From Maribacter_C sp947494565 (lineage in GTDB: Bacteria; Bacteroidota; Bacteroidia; Flavobacteriales; Flavobacteriaceae), in assembly GCF_047345415.1 (NCBI RefSeq), contig NZ_JBLFEP010000003.1, positions 682,001-746,000 on the forward strand: DNA of 64,000 nt, written 5' to 3'. The notes beneath the pieces were generated by a model. That model saw nothing but the letters and a program-made list of their open reading frames with translations, did no database searches and was not told the DNA's origin. Made by a program: the position numbers and the translations under genes. The number at the start of each line of letters is the position of its first letter. Within the stretch, counting starts at the first letter, position 1. Below, piece by piece: positions 35,012-44,318 of the stretch.

Positions 35012-36115
35012 CTACTCCTTTCGTCGGATCCTTAGGGTTTGCGACTTGCCCGTATCGGGCTCCGCTTCCGAGTCTTCGGCTATCGGGCGGTCGAAAAGGC
35101 GCGCTAGATTATTACCGGACAAATCTTCCAGACGGTTTTCTACCTGAATCTTGATTTCTGGTCCTTGCCACTCCCGTTCGGGCGTAAAACGCAGCTGCTG
35201 TTGCTGTTGTCCTACGAATTCCAGCTTTCCGTTGACCCGCCCCAAATCATCAAAAAACCGCAGGGTCTCTACCCCCAAAAAGGCATCCATGGGCTCGCCA
35301 AAATCAATAGTCAGGGGCGCTTTCCCGGTGGCTTCTTTCCATTCCAAGGTCCAATTTCTAAGCGCGGGTCGCTGATCATCCCGTTGGCCTACCACCCAGA
35401 TTTTGGAATAGCGTTGTTGTAAGGCCATCCCGTCTTGGGATTTCCAACTGGAATCGATTTCCAATCGATAGCGTTTCCCCGATACTAAAGGTAGCCCCAG
35501 TTCACGATTGGGAATCAGATCGGTCTTGATACGGCCTGGGTCCAACCACAGGGTCAAAAGCGTGCCCTCTGCATTCCAGAGTTCCGATTCCAGACGCAAA
35601 AAGGGCTGCACAACGGTTCCATCGGTCGCATCGGTCACTGTAATGTGGTCCAGAGCGTTTTCCAAGCGCTGCATCGGCCGGTTGAATTCCAAATAGACCT
35701 TTAGCAAATTCTCGGGTACGGTATCCACCTGTGGATAAATGGCCAATACTTCTGCGGGGGGAATACCTTGCACTTCGAGAATCGAAAAGGAAGCCAGCAC
35801 CACCGTATCTTGTTGGCGTAGCGTATAGGTCTGTCCCGATGTAAAGGGAACCACGGGTGTAAAACGATGTCGGTGTCCCTCACTGACAATCACCCCAATG
35901 ACCGACGTCTGGGATTCGGCCCCCACAAAGACCCGTAGCTGTTCGACATCCATGGCCGTATCGAACGTAACCCCTACGGCTTTCGCATGCTCATAGTCGA
36001 CCTGTTTGATGGTGACCACCCCTTCCCTACCACAGCCGATACACAGTAGGCCACAAAAAAAGACCAAGCCATACTTGATCTTTTTGGGAATAGGGTTTGT
36101 AAAACCTACATCCAT
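35012..36115 (-). CDS. Lipoprotein with SbsA-type bacterial Ig-like domains
   Basis: 367 residues; lipid Cys in LLCIGCGREG. Two or three copies of the big Ig-like pattern are visible (AKAVGVTFDTAMDVEQLRVF; NLLKVYLEFNRPMQRLENAL; LTIDFGEPMDAFLGVETLRF). These match the 'F-x-x-P-M' SbsA Ig-like repeats. A basic, Arg-rich tail ends the protein (SQTLRIRRKE). It overlaps the gene upstream (36106-37227) by 10 bp, so they are translationally coupled. A structural or binding role on the cell surface is likely. Confidence 0.78.
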   Translation of the reverse strand: MDVGFTNPIPKKIKYGLVFFCGLLCIGCGREGVVTIKQVDYEHAKAVGVTFDTAMDVEQLRVFVGAESQTSVIGVIVSEGHRHRFTPVVPFTSGQTYTLRQQDTVVLASFSILEVQGIPPAEVLAIYPQVDTVPENLLKVYLEFNRPMQRLENALDHITVTDATDGTVVQPFLRLESELWNAEGTLLTLWLDPGRIKTDLIPNRELGLPLVSGKRYRLEIDSSWKSQDGMALQQRYSKIWVVGQRDDQRPALRNWTLEWKEATGKAPLTIDFGEPMDAFLGVETLRFFDDLGRVNGKLEFVGQQQQQLRFTPEREWQGPEIKIQVENRLEDLSGNNLARLFDRPIAEDSEAEPDTGKSQTLRIRRKE

Positions 36116-37227
36116 TTTGTGGTACGTGTACGCAATACGAGATCTCCATCCGAAGCCCGTTGCAGATAGACCACATTTGTAGCATCCAGCTTATCCATTT
36201 GCAGCACGTAAGGAAAAGGCAAATTATCATACGGAACCCCCTCGGTTTCCGCGAATACGGGTACGGGTTCGGTCATGGTCTCCTTGAAACTGGCGATATC
36301 GTCGTATTTAATACGCATCACCGGCCGATTGCTATTGGACATCAAGAAATAGGTCTGCCCCTCTTTTTCATAGGAAATCATATCCAATGGGGAGTTACCG
36401 GCCCCGAGCTCGGCTACGGTGCGACCTTTGGTATGTTCTCCATTTTTTAGGGTCTCCAGGGGAAAGAGCACCAAGGGCGTACAGGTATAGCTCGCCATCA
36501 AATGATCTACCTTATCGAGTTGAATGATATCAAAGGTCTTGATGGGGGCATGGGTTTCATAGGCCCCATGCGCGGCATGCCAGATTTCAAGCGAGGCATA
36601 GTCTTGACTATCCACAAAGGGAAAAGGAATACTTCTAAAGGTGGAACCGAATTCTTTGTTCGACAATCCGGATACCAATACCTTGCCTTTGTGATACTTC
36701 AATTCTGAAATGGCCCATGTCCGTAACGGGCGATCTCTTTTGTCCTTGGCATCAACGGCTATCGGATCTGCCAAGTCGATTTTGGAATAGCTCACCTCTT
36801 TCAGCGGAACATGCTCGAACCCCTCCCCTTTGATGCGAAGCAAAACGGGACTACCATCGGCTGTCTGCACCCCAAAGTAGATTTTTTTGGAAATAGGATT
36901 GACCACCATCTCCTTGATGCTGATCTGATCGGCCGTGGTGCCTAACGCGGCCGCAACTTTGGTATCGAATCCTTCGATGCGCAGCTCCTCCCCTTCGGTA
37001 TTCGATTGTATATCCTTTGTGTCAACGGCATAGACCGCTGCGTTTTTTGAATCGCCCAAGAACAGAATTCCATCGGGACCAAAACTCATTTGATCGATGG
37101 AAGCGATTTCAGGATTCCCGATTATAAAATCAGCAGTTAAATCGGATTCCGGTTGGGTAGCGTCCCTATTGGACATCATCACGGCTACAAGGGCGCATAA
37201 GAAGCACGCCAATATCAGTTTTTTCAT
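36106..37227 (-). CDS. Exported beta-propeller-like protein, hypothetical
   Basis: 373 residues with a signal peptide (MKKLILACFLCALVAVMMSN). The sequence has propeller-type repeats (IDQMSFGPDGILFLGDSKNA, AISELKYHKGKVLVSGLSNK, DMISYEKEGQTYFLMSNSNR), but no exact family is assigned. A late segment (VLQMDKLDATNVVYLQ) closes the fold. Its 3' end overlaps the Ig-like lipoprotein by 10 bp; the MBL hydrolase follows. The three probably act together in the envelope on an unknown substrate. Confidence 0.7.
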   Translation of the reverse strand: MKKLILACFLCALVAVMMSNRDATQPESDLTADFIIGNPEIASIDQMSFGPDGILFLGDSKNAAVYAVDTKDIQSNTEGEELRIEGFDTKVAAALGTTADQISIKEMVVNPISKKIYFGVQTADGSPVLLRIKGEGFEHVPLKEVSYSKIDLADPIAVDAKDKRDRPLRTWAISELKYHKGKVLVSGLSNKEFGSTFRSIPFPFVDSQDYASLEIWHAAHGAYETHAPIKTFDIIQLDKVDHLMASYTCTPLVLFPLETLKNGEHTKGRTVAELGAGNSPLDMISYEKEGQTYFLMSNSNRPVMRIKYDDIASFKETMTEPVPVFAETEGVPYDNLPFPYVLQMDKLDATNVVYLQRASDGDLVLRTRTTKWM

Positions 37228-37355
37228 TTTCTAGGTGTCATTAGTTACCCTTGAAAATATTGAATTCTGGAATGAATCCTGTTTGATCCTACGCCAATTA
37301 ACTCAATTTTAACGTGTTATAAAAACGAATTGGAGATAACATAGCGTGACCACCC

Positions 37356-38048
37356 CTAGTCTTCGGAGCGTGTAAACGGTACGAACCGAACGGCCATCAG
37401 ATTCTTTTTGATCAGTTTGTTTTTCTTTTTGATGAGCAGTACCAATTGGCGTATCCCGTTGTGTGGCCCTACGGGAATGATCATCCGTCCCCCGATTTTG
37501 AGCTGCGCCACTAGCGGTTCTGGAATGCTATCCGCACCAGCGGTGACCATAATGGCATCGAAGGGGCCTTTTTCGGTCCAGCCGTGATATCCGTCTCCAG
37601 ACTTGACGATGACATTGTCATACCCTAGCCGTTGCAAACGTTTTGTTGCGGTACGGGCCAATGCCTCCACGATCTCAACGGTATAAACAGAATCGACGAT
37701 CTTCGCCAAAACCGCTGCCTGATAGCCCGAACCTGTGCCCACCTCCAGGACCCGATGGGACGTTTTCAATTTCAAGGCCTGGGTCATAAAGGCCACGATA
37801 TAGGGTTGTGAGATGGTCTGCCCCTCACCTATTGGCAAAGGCCGATCCCAATAGGAGTAGGGTTTTTGGGCCAACGGAACGAATTCGTGCCGTGGCACAT
37901 TCAATAGTGCGCGTAGTGTCGCTTCATCTGCTATGTCCCTATTCTGAAGCTGCGTTTTGACCATACTCCGGCGTTGGGCGGTATACTCCCCCTGGGCGAA
38001 GCCAGTGCCGCAGATCAACAAAACTAGTAGTGTGTTGCGGACCCTCAT
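37356..38048 (-). CDS. pcm: Protein-L-isoaspartate O-methyltransferase, exported form
   Basis: 230 residues. The whole PIMT family core is present: GEGQTISQPYIVAFMTQAL (residues 74-92), SAM-binding LEVGTGSGYQAAVLA (101-115), VDSVYTVEIVE and FDAIMVTAGADSIPEPLVAQ. The enzyme methylates isoaspartyl residues in damaged proteins using SAM. Unlike the cytoplasmic form, it begins with a signal peptide (MRVRNTLLVLLICGTGFAQG), predicting a periplasmic or membrane-attached protein. Monocistronic by spacing (128 bp and 58 bp to its neighbours). Confidence 0.9.
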   Translation of the reverse strand: MRVRNTLLVLLICGTGFAQGEYTAQRRSMVKTQLQNRDIADEATLRALLNVPRHEFVPLAQKPYSYWDRPLPIGEGQTISQPYIVAFMTQALKLKTSHRVLEVGTGSGYQAAVLAKIVDSVYTVEIVEALARTATKRLQRLGYDNVIVKSGDGYHGWTEKGPFDAIMVTAGADSIPEPLVAQLKIGGRMIIPVGPHNGIRQLVLLIKKKNKLIKKNLMAVRFVPFTRSED

Positions 38049-38106
38049 ACCTTAAAAGTAACAAAATACCGGGTAACCTCTTAGGGGCCTTGAACCGACC
38101 CTATCC

Positions 38107-38688
38107 CTAATGGTGGCGGGTCGGGATTCCCGCTAATCCATCGGCCGATTTGTGTAGCACCTGAGAGTCGAGGTCTTTAGCATTGATACGTCCCATTCCG
38201 TCAAGACGAAGGTCCGATTTTGTCGCTTTTCCCTCAAAACTCATAAAACAAAAGCCATCCAAGCCCACTTTCAGCGATTGTACATCAACGGCCACGGTAC
38301 CACGAATAAATCCGTCCCCTTTGATGGCCAAACTTTCGCTGGTGATGGTGTTGTTTGAATTCAGGTAGATAAAGCCATCCATATCGATCCCTTTCAATTC
38401 AGGGTGTGTAAGGTACACCTTGAGCTTTGGGGTGCTGCCAAAGTCATGGGACCTATATTTGATATAGAGTACCCCATTGCGGACTTCCATACGGTAATCG
38501 TCAAAATAGCGGCTTTTTCGGGCTTCAACGATGACCTCTGCCTCTCGATCTTCTTCGATATAGAGGCGAATGTTACCATCTAGTTTTACGCGGTCAAAAT
38601 CCCCCAAATTAAGGGTTTCGCGGTGTTGGGCAAAGGCGGAAACGGCGGCCATAAGAACTAGGGCGCAGACAAGTGTAACTTTTTTCAT
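38107..38688 (-). CDS. GIN domain (DUF2807-type) exported protein
   Basis: 193 residues from ATG 38688; the longer frame puts 20 residues in front of the signal peptide (MKKVTLVCALVLMAAVSAFA). The GIN domain starts at once (FDRVKLDGNIRLYIEED) and runs in short beta turns to KSADGLAGIPTRHH. Paralogue of the protein at 2855-3460, with the same order of motifs (LTHPELKGIDMDG in one, LTHPGLEGIHMDG in the other). Role unknown. Confidence 0.87.
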   Translation of the reverse strand: MKKVTLVCALVLMAAVSAFAQHRETLNLGDFDRVKLDGNIRLYIEEDREAEVIVEARKSRYFDDYRMEVRNGVLYIKYRSHDFGSTPKLKVYLTHPELKGIDMDGFIYLNSNNTITSESLAIKGDGFIRGTVAVDVQSLKVGLDGFCFMSFEGKATKSDLRLDGMGRINAKDLDSQVLHKSADGLAGIPTRHH

Positions 38689-38834
38689 GATTGATTTTTT
38701 TGAATGATGAATACGTCGTATAGGTAGTAGACGCGACGCGGTCGGCAAATGTTACGGGAAAAGTGGATTTTTTTCAAAAATTGAAAGTTTCTTGAAGCCA
38801 ACGACCCTCGTACATGGCCAGAAGTGATACCAAG

Positions 38835-39632
38835 TTATTCCGACATCGTTTTTGAAAATTGATAGACGATAATGATTTCCAACAAGCCGGCCAACATACG
38901 AATAGCCAATGCTATGGGCACCAACAAAAGGAACAGGACACCGGTCACGATTTCCAAAATTCCGGCAATGAGGCCAATCGTACCCGCTCTCGCCCGAAGT
39001 TTTAGGAGTGCAATTCCGAAAAGTACGCTCAGGGCTCCAAGGACTATGGAAACGGCAATCTGAATTAAAATACTGTCAATTGTCGGATAGAACAGCGAAA
39101 AGATATCATACAGAGCAATAGCCCCCATCAGCGCCATTAGTATCTTGGATACACCGGATAGAAACGAATCACTGAAGTTAGCGCCAATCGATACGAACCC
39201 TTGCATAAAGAACAGATAGGATAGCACTGCCAGTACCTTGACCGTCAAGTAGGCATAGGGACCATTATCGACCACGGGCAGAAAGTCGGAAACTACGGAT
39301 TCCGGTATTCCCGAACTTTCAATAAACCTTGTAAAGTCCATGATACCCTCGGGAAACCCTAGAATGAAATAGAGTATTCCCGCGATCCATGCCCATTGCA
39401 AGGAGCGCAAAAGGCGTTTTGAAAAACCATAATCCTCCCGCAAGGTATTAAAGTCCGATTCGAGGGCTTCTAGAATGGTCTTGACGGTATAGCTCCTTGG
39501 ATTGACCTCCCCCGTTTCTATACGCTGTATGGTACGGACACTAATGTTGCAGCGATCTACCAATTCTTCTTGTGTAAGTCCTTTGGACTTTCGCAGTGCT
39601 GATATTTTCTGTCCGAGTTCGGGCTGCTTCAT
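38835..39632 (-). CDS. XRE-type helix-turn-helix protein with membrane domain
   Basis: 265 residues from ATG 39632, which overlaps the stop of the upstream gene (39629) in an ATGA arrangement. Residues ~1-65 are a Cro/CI helix-turn-helix (ISALRKSKGLTQEELVDRCN, VRTIQRIETGEVNPRSYT). The rest holds four to five hydrophobic helices (LQWAWIAGILYFILGF, ILIQIAVSIVLGALSVLFGI, IALAIRMLAGLLEIIIVY). It is a membrane-tethered regulator of a kind common in Bacteroidota. Coupling to the Ntn amidase gene suggests it controls or senses its activity. Confidence 0.85.
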   Translation of the reverse strand: MKQPELGQKISALRKSKGLTQEELVDRCNISVRTIQRIETGEVNPRSYTVKTILEALESDFNTLREDYGFSKRLLRSLQWAWIAGILYFILGFPEGIMDFTRFIESSGIPESVVSDFLPVVDNGPYAYLTVKVLAVLSYLFFMQGFVSIGANFSDSFLSGVSKILMALMGAIALYDIFSLFYPTIDSILIQIAVSIVLGALSVLFGIALLKLRARAGTIGLIAGILEIVTGVLFLLLVPIALAIRMLAGLLEIIIVYQFSKTMSE

Positions 39633-40819
39633 TTTTTGGAATCGTCTGGTTGTTGGGCAACATCGGATTTCGCAACGGAAAAGGACCAATACCCGTTTTC
39701 ATAGAGGCTTATCTTCGGTCGGCCCGATACCCCATCCGTTTCAAATGTAATACAAAAGTCAAAATCACGATGGGAAAATCGATTTTTTGCGATTGGATAG
39801 AGCACCTCATTGGTTCCGTCAACAAACGATACTTCGATGCCCTCATCGGTAGGCGCAATCTGAATAGGACCCAAATAGGAATGCGAATAGCTCCCCAAAT
39901 GATCCTGTACCTCACTTTGGGAAAACGCTATGGGTGCCGGAGTCTTCCACCGGTGTTCTGGGCGATATGTTACGAGTGATTCCAGGTCGTTGAACGTATA
40001 CGATTTTTTCCCCTTGGCCAGCATTTCGGTAAGATTCGTATGTATCAGCTTTTCAGGGTCATGCTTTGAAAAGAACCAAATATCGCCCGTTGTTAGGTTG
40101 TGGATATTCGAGTACATGGTTGCACCGTTCTTCTGTGCCGTTTCCCTACAGATCAATTCCATGGTGGAAAGACCGATAACCTTTGTAGCGAGCTGTTCAG
40201 TGGCAATAGGATATCTCCAACAAGAGGTTCCATCGGCATTACCCGCAATATCGAAATTAGTGGAGACCAAAGGCTGGCCCTTTTCCATCAATCGACTACC
40301 TGATGCGCTAATAATCGCGAACCTGCCGCTTTTGTCCGATACGTGCATTTGGGCTTCCCGAAAACCATCCACGAACCAATAGGCATCGAAAAAGGCAATG
40401 ACCTCCTCCACGGATGCCATGGTGCCCAGAATATGGGGCAAAATAGCGGCGTTACCTCCGGGATAGGCCGCTCTGCTGTCCGGGTCAAATTCTTGGACAA
40501 AGGGAATCTGATTGAAATCAAAGCTTAACCCGGCCTCGTTCATACCGCCCTGTATGGACCCGCCTTGACCGTATCGAGGGGATAGATAAGATAGCGTATA
40601 GTAGCCGTATCGATCCGTTCCCGAACGGGGGAAAACGTTGATAAAATTGGCTACCCCGAAAGGACCGTCCTCATTATTGGCCGTCCAAACGTGTCCGTTT
40701 GCTGCGACGGCGCTGACCGTAGTGCAAGCGTCTACAAAATTCGGGACGCTGAGTAGGCTGATCAAGAAAGATAGGGCATAACGAAAAATGGTTGCGGGGT
40801 AAAAAGTTTTGCTTGACAT
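39629..40819 (-). CDS. Linear amide C-N hydrolase (choloylglycine hydrolase/penicillin V acylase family)
   Basis: 396 residues. The signal peptide is followed by A31-C32-T-T; cleavage before Cys32 would expose the N-terminal nucleophile of this Ntn-hydrolase family. Downstream motifs agree: WTANNEDGPFGVANFINVFP, GGSIQGGMNEAGLSFDFNQI and MELICRETAQ. The length fits the family. Periplasmic hydrolysis of a linear amide (bile-acid-like conjugate, N-acyl amino acid or acyl-lactone) is likely; the exact substrate is open. Its stop overlaps the start of the membrane HTH gene by 4 bp. Confidence 0.88.
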   Translation of the reverse strand: MSSKTFYPATIFRYALSFLISLLSVPNFVDACTTVSAVAANGHVWTANNEDGPFGVANFINVFPRSGTDRYGYYTLSYLSPRYGQGGSIQGGMNEAGLSFDFNQIPFVQEFDPDSRAAYPGGNAAILPHILGTMASVEEVIAFFDAYWFVDGFREAQMHVSDKSGRFAIISASGSRLMEKGQPLVSTNFDIAGNADGTSCWRYPIATEQLATKVIGLSTMELICRETAQKNGATMYSNIHNLTTGDIWFFSKHDPEKLIHTNLTEMLAKGKKSYTFNDLESLVTYRPEHRWKTPAPIAFSQSEVQDHLGSYSHSYLGPIQIAPTDEGIEVSFVDGTNEVLYPIAKNRFSHRDFDFCITFETDGVSGRPKISLYENGYWSFSVAKSDVAQQPDDSKK

Positions 40820-41033
40820 GATATATAGATTTTAGATTCAAGCGCAATATCCCATATCCCATGTAGGCACCCAAGAAATTGGGTCGTACTTCACCCGTCA
40901 TTCACCCGCCATTTCCCTTTTTGCAGGGGCTAAGAGAGTTTTATAACTATCTAAGGAAGTGAAATTGATTACGGAAGACTAAAATCAGAAAGCGAAAGGG
41001 TTTCGCAGCGTAGTAGAATTCTTGTGCGACGTC

Positions 41034-41594
41034 TTAACGAGACGCCAACTTTTCGGAAGATAGCTCGGCTACTGCGCCATTATATCGGATGCGATTTCGA
41101 TGCGAACTGCGCACCCACACCTCTGCATTCATATTGGCGCTGGTAGTAATCGTTACAAAATAGTTTTCGTCAGAACCATTAACCGTGAAGCTAATGGTAT
41201 ACCGTTGCTTGAGCTCATCCTTTTCGATCTTGAGATCCTTTGCCGTGCCTTCAAATTCGATTCCGGAATCGCTATCATATCCGCCACCCATTTGCCGTTC
41301 CCCATAGTAGGGCATATTGGCTTTGACCTGGTCTCCTTCCATACTCAGAAAATATCCCGCTCCGGCGACATTGATATTTCCAATGGTGTTTCCTGGCGGA
41401 ATAAGACCACTATTGGCGATTTGCTGGAGGGCCGTAGTCACTTGGGGTTCCACGGTTTTCACCTCGAATTTGAAAGACTGTTCGCTGATCAGGGCATCCA
41501 AAGCAGGGTTGGCCACAACGGCCTTTTTGGAGGATGAACATCCGATGAAAAAAACACATAGTAGTAGTCCGATTGAAATTTCCCTGATTCGCAT
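41034..41594 (-). CDS. DUF4251 domain-containing lipoprotein
   Basis: 186 residues; lipid Cys in LLCVFFIGCSSSKK. The DUF4251 pattern is clear: LISEQSFKFEVKTVEPQVT, the PYYGER and GIEFEGTAKDLK stretch, and the closing beta segment (QRYTISFTVNGSDENYFVTI). These are Bacteroidota lipoproteins of unknown role. Monocistronic, with more than 200 bp on the right (40820-41033 shows nothing) and 86 bp to the SDR on the left. Confidence 0.87.
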   Translation of the reverse strand: MRIREISIGLLLCVFFIGCSSSKKAVVANPALDALISEQSFKFEVKTVEPQVTTALQQIANSGLIPPGNTIGNINVAGAGYFLSMEGDQVKANMPYYGERQMGGGYDSDSGIEFEGTAKDLKIEKDELKQRYTISFTVNGSDENYFVTITTSANMNAEVWVRSSHRNRIRYNGAVAELSSEKLASR

Positions 41595-41680
41595 AATTTT
41601 TTCCCTTTAGATCAACGCTAAATAGGCAGCAATACTTATGCCAAAAGACCTGATCATTTCCTTAAAGTTACAAAAAAAGC

Positions 41681-42442
41681 CTATCGGATGTGACTTCCGG
41701 CATTCACATCAATTGTTGCCCCTGTGGCATGATCCATTCCGCCACTACACATCAACGCCACTAGGGGCGCTAGATCTTCGGGACGGGTCAGTTCGTTTAA
41801 GGCGATTTCATTGAGTACCCGTTCTTCCCCGTAGGTGGCGATAAACTGTTCCGCCATTTGGGTGCGGGTAAACCCTGGGGAAACGATAAAGGATTTAATA
41901 TTTTGTTTTCCAAAGGAACGTGCGACGCTTCGGGCCAAGGAGGTTAAGCCACCCTTTGAAGCGGCATAGGCCAAGTATTCTTCGGTTTCACCCCGAAACA
42001 CGGCCCTGCTTCCAATATAAATAAAACGGCCTCCTCCCCGTTCTCGAAAATGGTCCAGACCCAGTTTGGTCAAAAGTCCTACAGCATCCAGATTGATCGA
42101 AAGGGTTTTTTTCCAGATGGTGAACCAATCCTCCGTACTGCCTTCCGAAGAGTGCTTTAGAAATACCCCGGCATTGAGGATAACGGTATCGATCGTTCCA
42201 AAATGGTCCGCTACCGCCGCAAATAGCGCACATACCGCTTCTGTATCGGAAAGGTCGGCCTGAAAGGCCATGGACGTATCGGGATACTCGGCCACCAACG
42301 CTTCGGCCGAGGCCTTATTGCTATTGTAATGCACCGCCACCTTCGCACCCATTTTCAATAGGTAGTGGGCAAGCCCCTTTCCTATTCCATCTGAGGCCCC
42401 AGTGAGTAAAATCGTGGTATGTGCAAGTGCTATCTTGGTCAT
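41681..42442 (-). CDS. SDR family oxidoreductase
   Basis: 253 residues. Classical short-chain dehydrogenase: TGASDGIGKGLA near the N-terminus, LNAG in TVILNAGVFL, Ser in IYIGSRAVF and Tyr-x-x-x-Lys in EYLAYAASKGGL. The last part (GATIDVNAGSHIR) is the normal C-terminus. The best guess is a 3-oxoacyl- or sugar-type dehydrogenase; substrate undetermined. It lies 41 bp downstream of the S41-like gene in the same direction, so they may be co-transcribed. Confidence 0.9.
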   Translation of the reverse strand: MTKIALAHTTILLTGASDGIGKGLAHYLLKMGAKVAVHYNSNKASAEALVAEYPDTSMAFQADLSDTEAVCALFAAVADHFGTIDTVILNAGVFLKHSSEGSTEDWFTIWKKTLSINLDAVGLLTKLGLDHFRERGGGRFIYIGSRAVFRGETEEYLAYAASKGGLTSLARSVARSFGKQNIKSFIVSPGFTRTQMAEQFIATYGEERVLNEIALNELTRPEDLAPLVALMCSGGMDHATGATIDVNAGSHIR

Positions 42443-42483
42443 CTTTCTGCCTTGGAAAAATACGAATTTATAGCACTACCCCG

Positions 42484-44151
42484 CTATTGCTTCTCCAAAT
42501 TTTCAAGATTGTTACGTGCCGCTTGCACCATAGGGCTATTGGAGTCCAAAGCCAGTAGCTTCTTGTAACTTTCTTTGGCCTTGTCCACTTGTTTCGCCTG
42601 TTCCTGTGCGGTAGCAAGATTGAACAGGGCCCCTACCGAATCAGGATAATACTCGGTAATCAGTTCTAGAACGAACAACCCGCCTTCGACATTCCCGCCT
42701 TGCAAGAGCCGGTACCCGGCGGTGCTGAACTCTTCCTTGAAATCATAATACTTATAGGCTGGATCTTGGGCGATTCTTTTTCCGTCGCTCCGCAATTGCT
42801 CAAATTTCCCGGCGACGAACAACTGGGTCAAATGATCAAGGGGATCGAGAATGAATCCTGTTTCGGTATAGTTCAGGGCGGCTTCCAAAACCGGGTCTTC
42901 ATTAGCGATATAATCGGCAAAACCCATTTCAACGGCAATATGGGGCAAGGTCCAGTCACTGGTATCCCATGGCGCAAAATCTTGCCACCATGCGTGTGAC
43001 AAATAGGCGTTGATTCCTGAGTTGGGAAGCGTCACTCTTCTCGCATCCCCATAAAAGTTCTTGTTCTCTGACGTGGGTTCCCCAACAATGATGGCTTCGG
43101 TATAGTTTTCGATTTCATTGGTCAGGTTTTGGCAGGCCGAAAAGGTATTGCGGCCGATAATATAGAAGAATTTTCCTCGGGTATTGATTTTCGGTCGCGC
43201 CATAATCCCTTTGATGAACGGCTTGTTGTTAAAATTATTACCGCCACCGTTCAGCCGTACATCGTACACCAACTTTTCGACTGCATTGGTATCGATAAAT
43301 TCGAATAGGCGGGTGTAGAAGTCCTGTAACGATTCCTTGTCATCATTGAAAACGGAACTTTGCCGAACATATAAGGTCTTTGACTCGGGAAGGAACTCGA
43401 AAAAATAGAATTTCTCGTTTAACTGTTTGAGATATAAGGGAGTTTCGTCTTGCGGACGTACGCTGATCCACGTTTCATTGGGTATCGTCAAGCAATAGTC
43501 ACGGGATAGTTCGGATAAGGGAACCGCTGTAAAGGTGTGGTCGAAAACGACACCTTCTTTTTCAAGGGTCAGGGTGATGCTGTCGGAAATATCAGCAATG
43601 ACCCCTTGGGCATGTAAGACGGAAGGCACGGTCAGAAATCGCAGCCCATAGGCCTTGAAGTACTGATCGTTTTCTACTGGTACGACAGGGCGAACGGCTT
43701 TCAGGGCTTCTGTGACCGCAGTTCCTGCGACTTGAAGTACTTTGGCGCCCAAGGCTTTTTCGTCGCCTTTACGTACCCCCTCAACAAAGACACCTTCTTT
43801 AAAATGGTACAGGTTTACGGGAAGTACGGCCTCTTTGGCAATCGTACTAAACGGAATTTGGGTATGCCCATAGGCAAACAGTGACACCATACGGGCCATG
43901 CCCACCTTGATTTCATGAGCTTCTAGATCGGGAATTTCCTCGTAAAATTTTTCTACCTCCGCATCAAACTTCTTGGCGGTTACCTTTTTGAACAAAAAGG
44001 GATATGACGTATGAACGGTTTTTTGAAGAAACCGGAGGTCTACTTGCCAATCGCTGGTCGATAAGGTGTCTTGTGCCCAAGTTTTGGAGGACATCCCTAA
44101 AAAAAATAGAGCGATCAAAAGTGTTTTGAGGTAAGCGGAAGTGAATTTCAT
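42484..44151 (-). CDS. S41-like serine protease with C-terminal TPR
   Basis: 555 residues. Signal peptide through SSKTWAQD. Residues ~180-400 resemble the tail-specific protease (S41) core: LVYDVRLNGGGNNFNNKPFI (the conserved Asn-Gly-Gly-Gly segment) and IIGRNTFSACQNLTNEIENY, where the Ser is the likely nucleophile. The base Lys cannot be placed with confidence. Residues ~495-550 are TPR-like (VGALFNLATAQEQAKQVDKA and ESYKKLLALDSN). Periplasmic; it may degrade or process envelope proteins. The spacer 44152-44318 shows nothing. Confidence 0.8.
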   Translation of the reverse strand: MKFTSAYLKTLLIALFFLGMSSKTWAQDTLSTSDWQVDLRFLQKTVHTSYPFLFKKVTAKKFDAEVEKFYEEIPDLEAHEIKVGMARMVSLFAYGHTQIPFSTIAKEAVLPVNLYHFKEGVFVEGVRKGDEKALGAKVLQVAGTAVTEALKAVRPVVPVENDQYFKAYGLRFLTVPSVLHAQGVIADISDSITLTLEKEGVVFDHTFTAVPLSELSRDYCLTIPNETWISVRPQDETPLYLKQLNEKFYFFEFLPESKTLYVRQSSVFNDDKESLQDFYTRLFEFIDTNAVEKLVYDVRLNGGGNNFNNKPFIKGIMARPKINTRGKFFYIIGRNTFSACQNLTNEIENYTEAIIVGEPTSENKNFYGDARRVTLPNSGINAYLSHAWWQDFAPWDTSDWTLPHIAVEMGFADYIANEDPVLEAALNYTETGFILDPLDHLTQLFVAGKFEQLRSDGKRIAQDPAYKYYDFKEEFSTAGYRLLQGGNVEGGLFVLELITEYYPDSVGALFNLATAQEQAKQVDKAKESYKKLLALDSNSPMVQAARNNLENLEKQ

Positions 44152-44318
44152 AATGGTTATTTTTTCGGTGGATTCATAATGATCACAAAGATGGCATTTG
44201 ACACCATAGATGAACTATAAAAAGTACCCAATCGTCGTATCCGCCTGCTGGAATGTTACAAACTACCCATTCAGTCTGAAATAATAGGGTACTGAAGAAT
44301 TACTGAAGCGTGGCCAGG

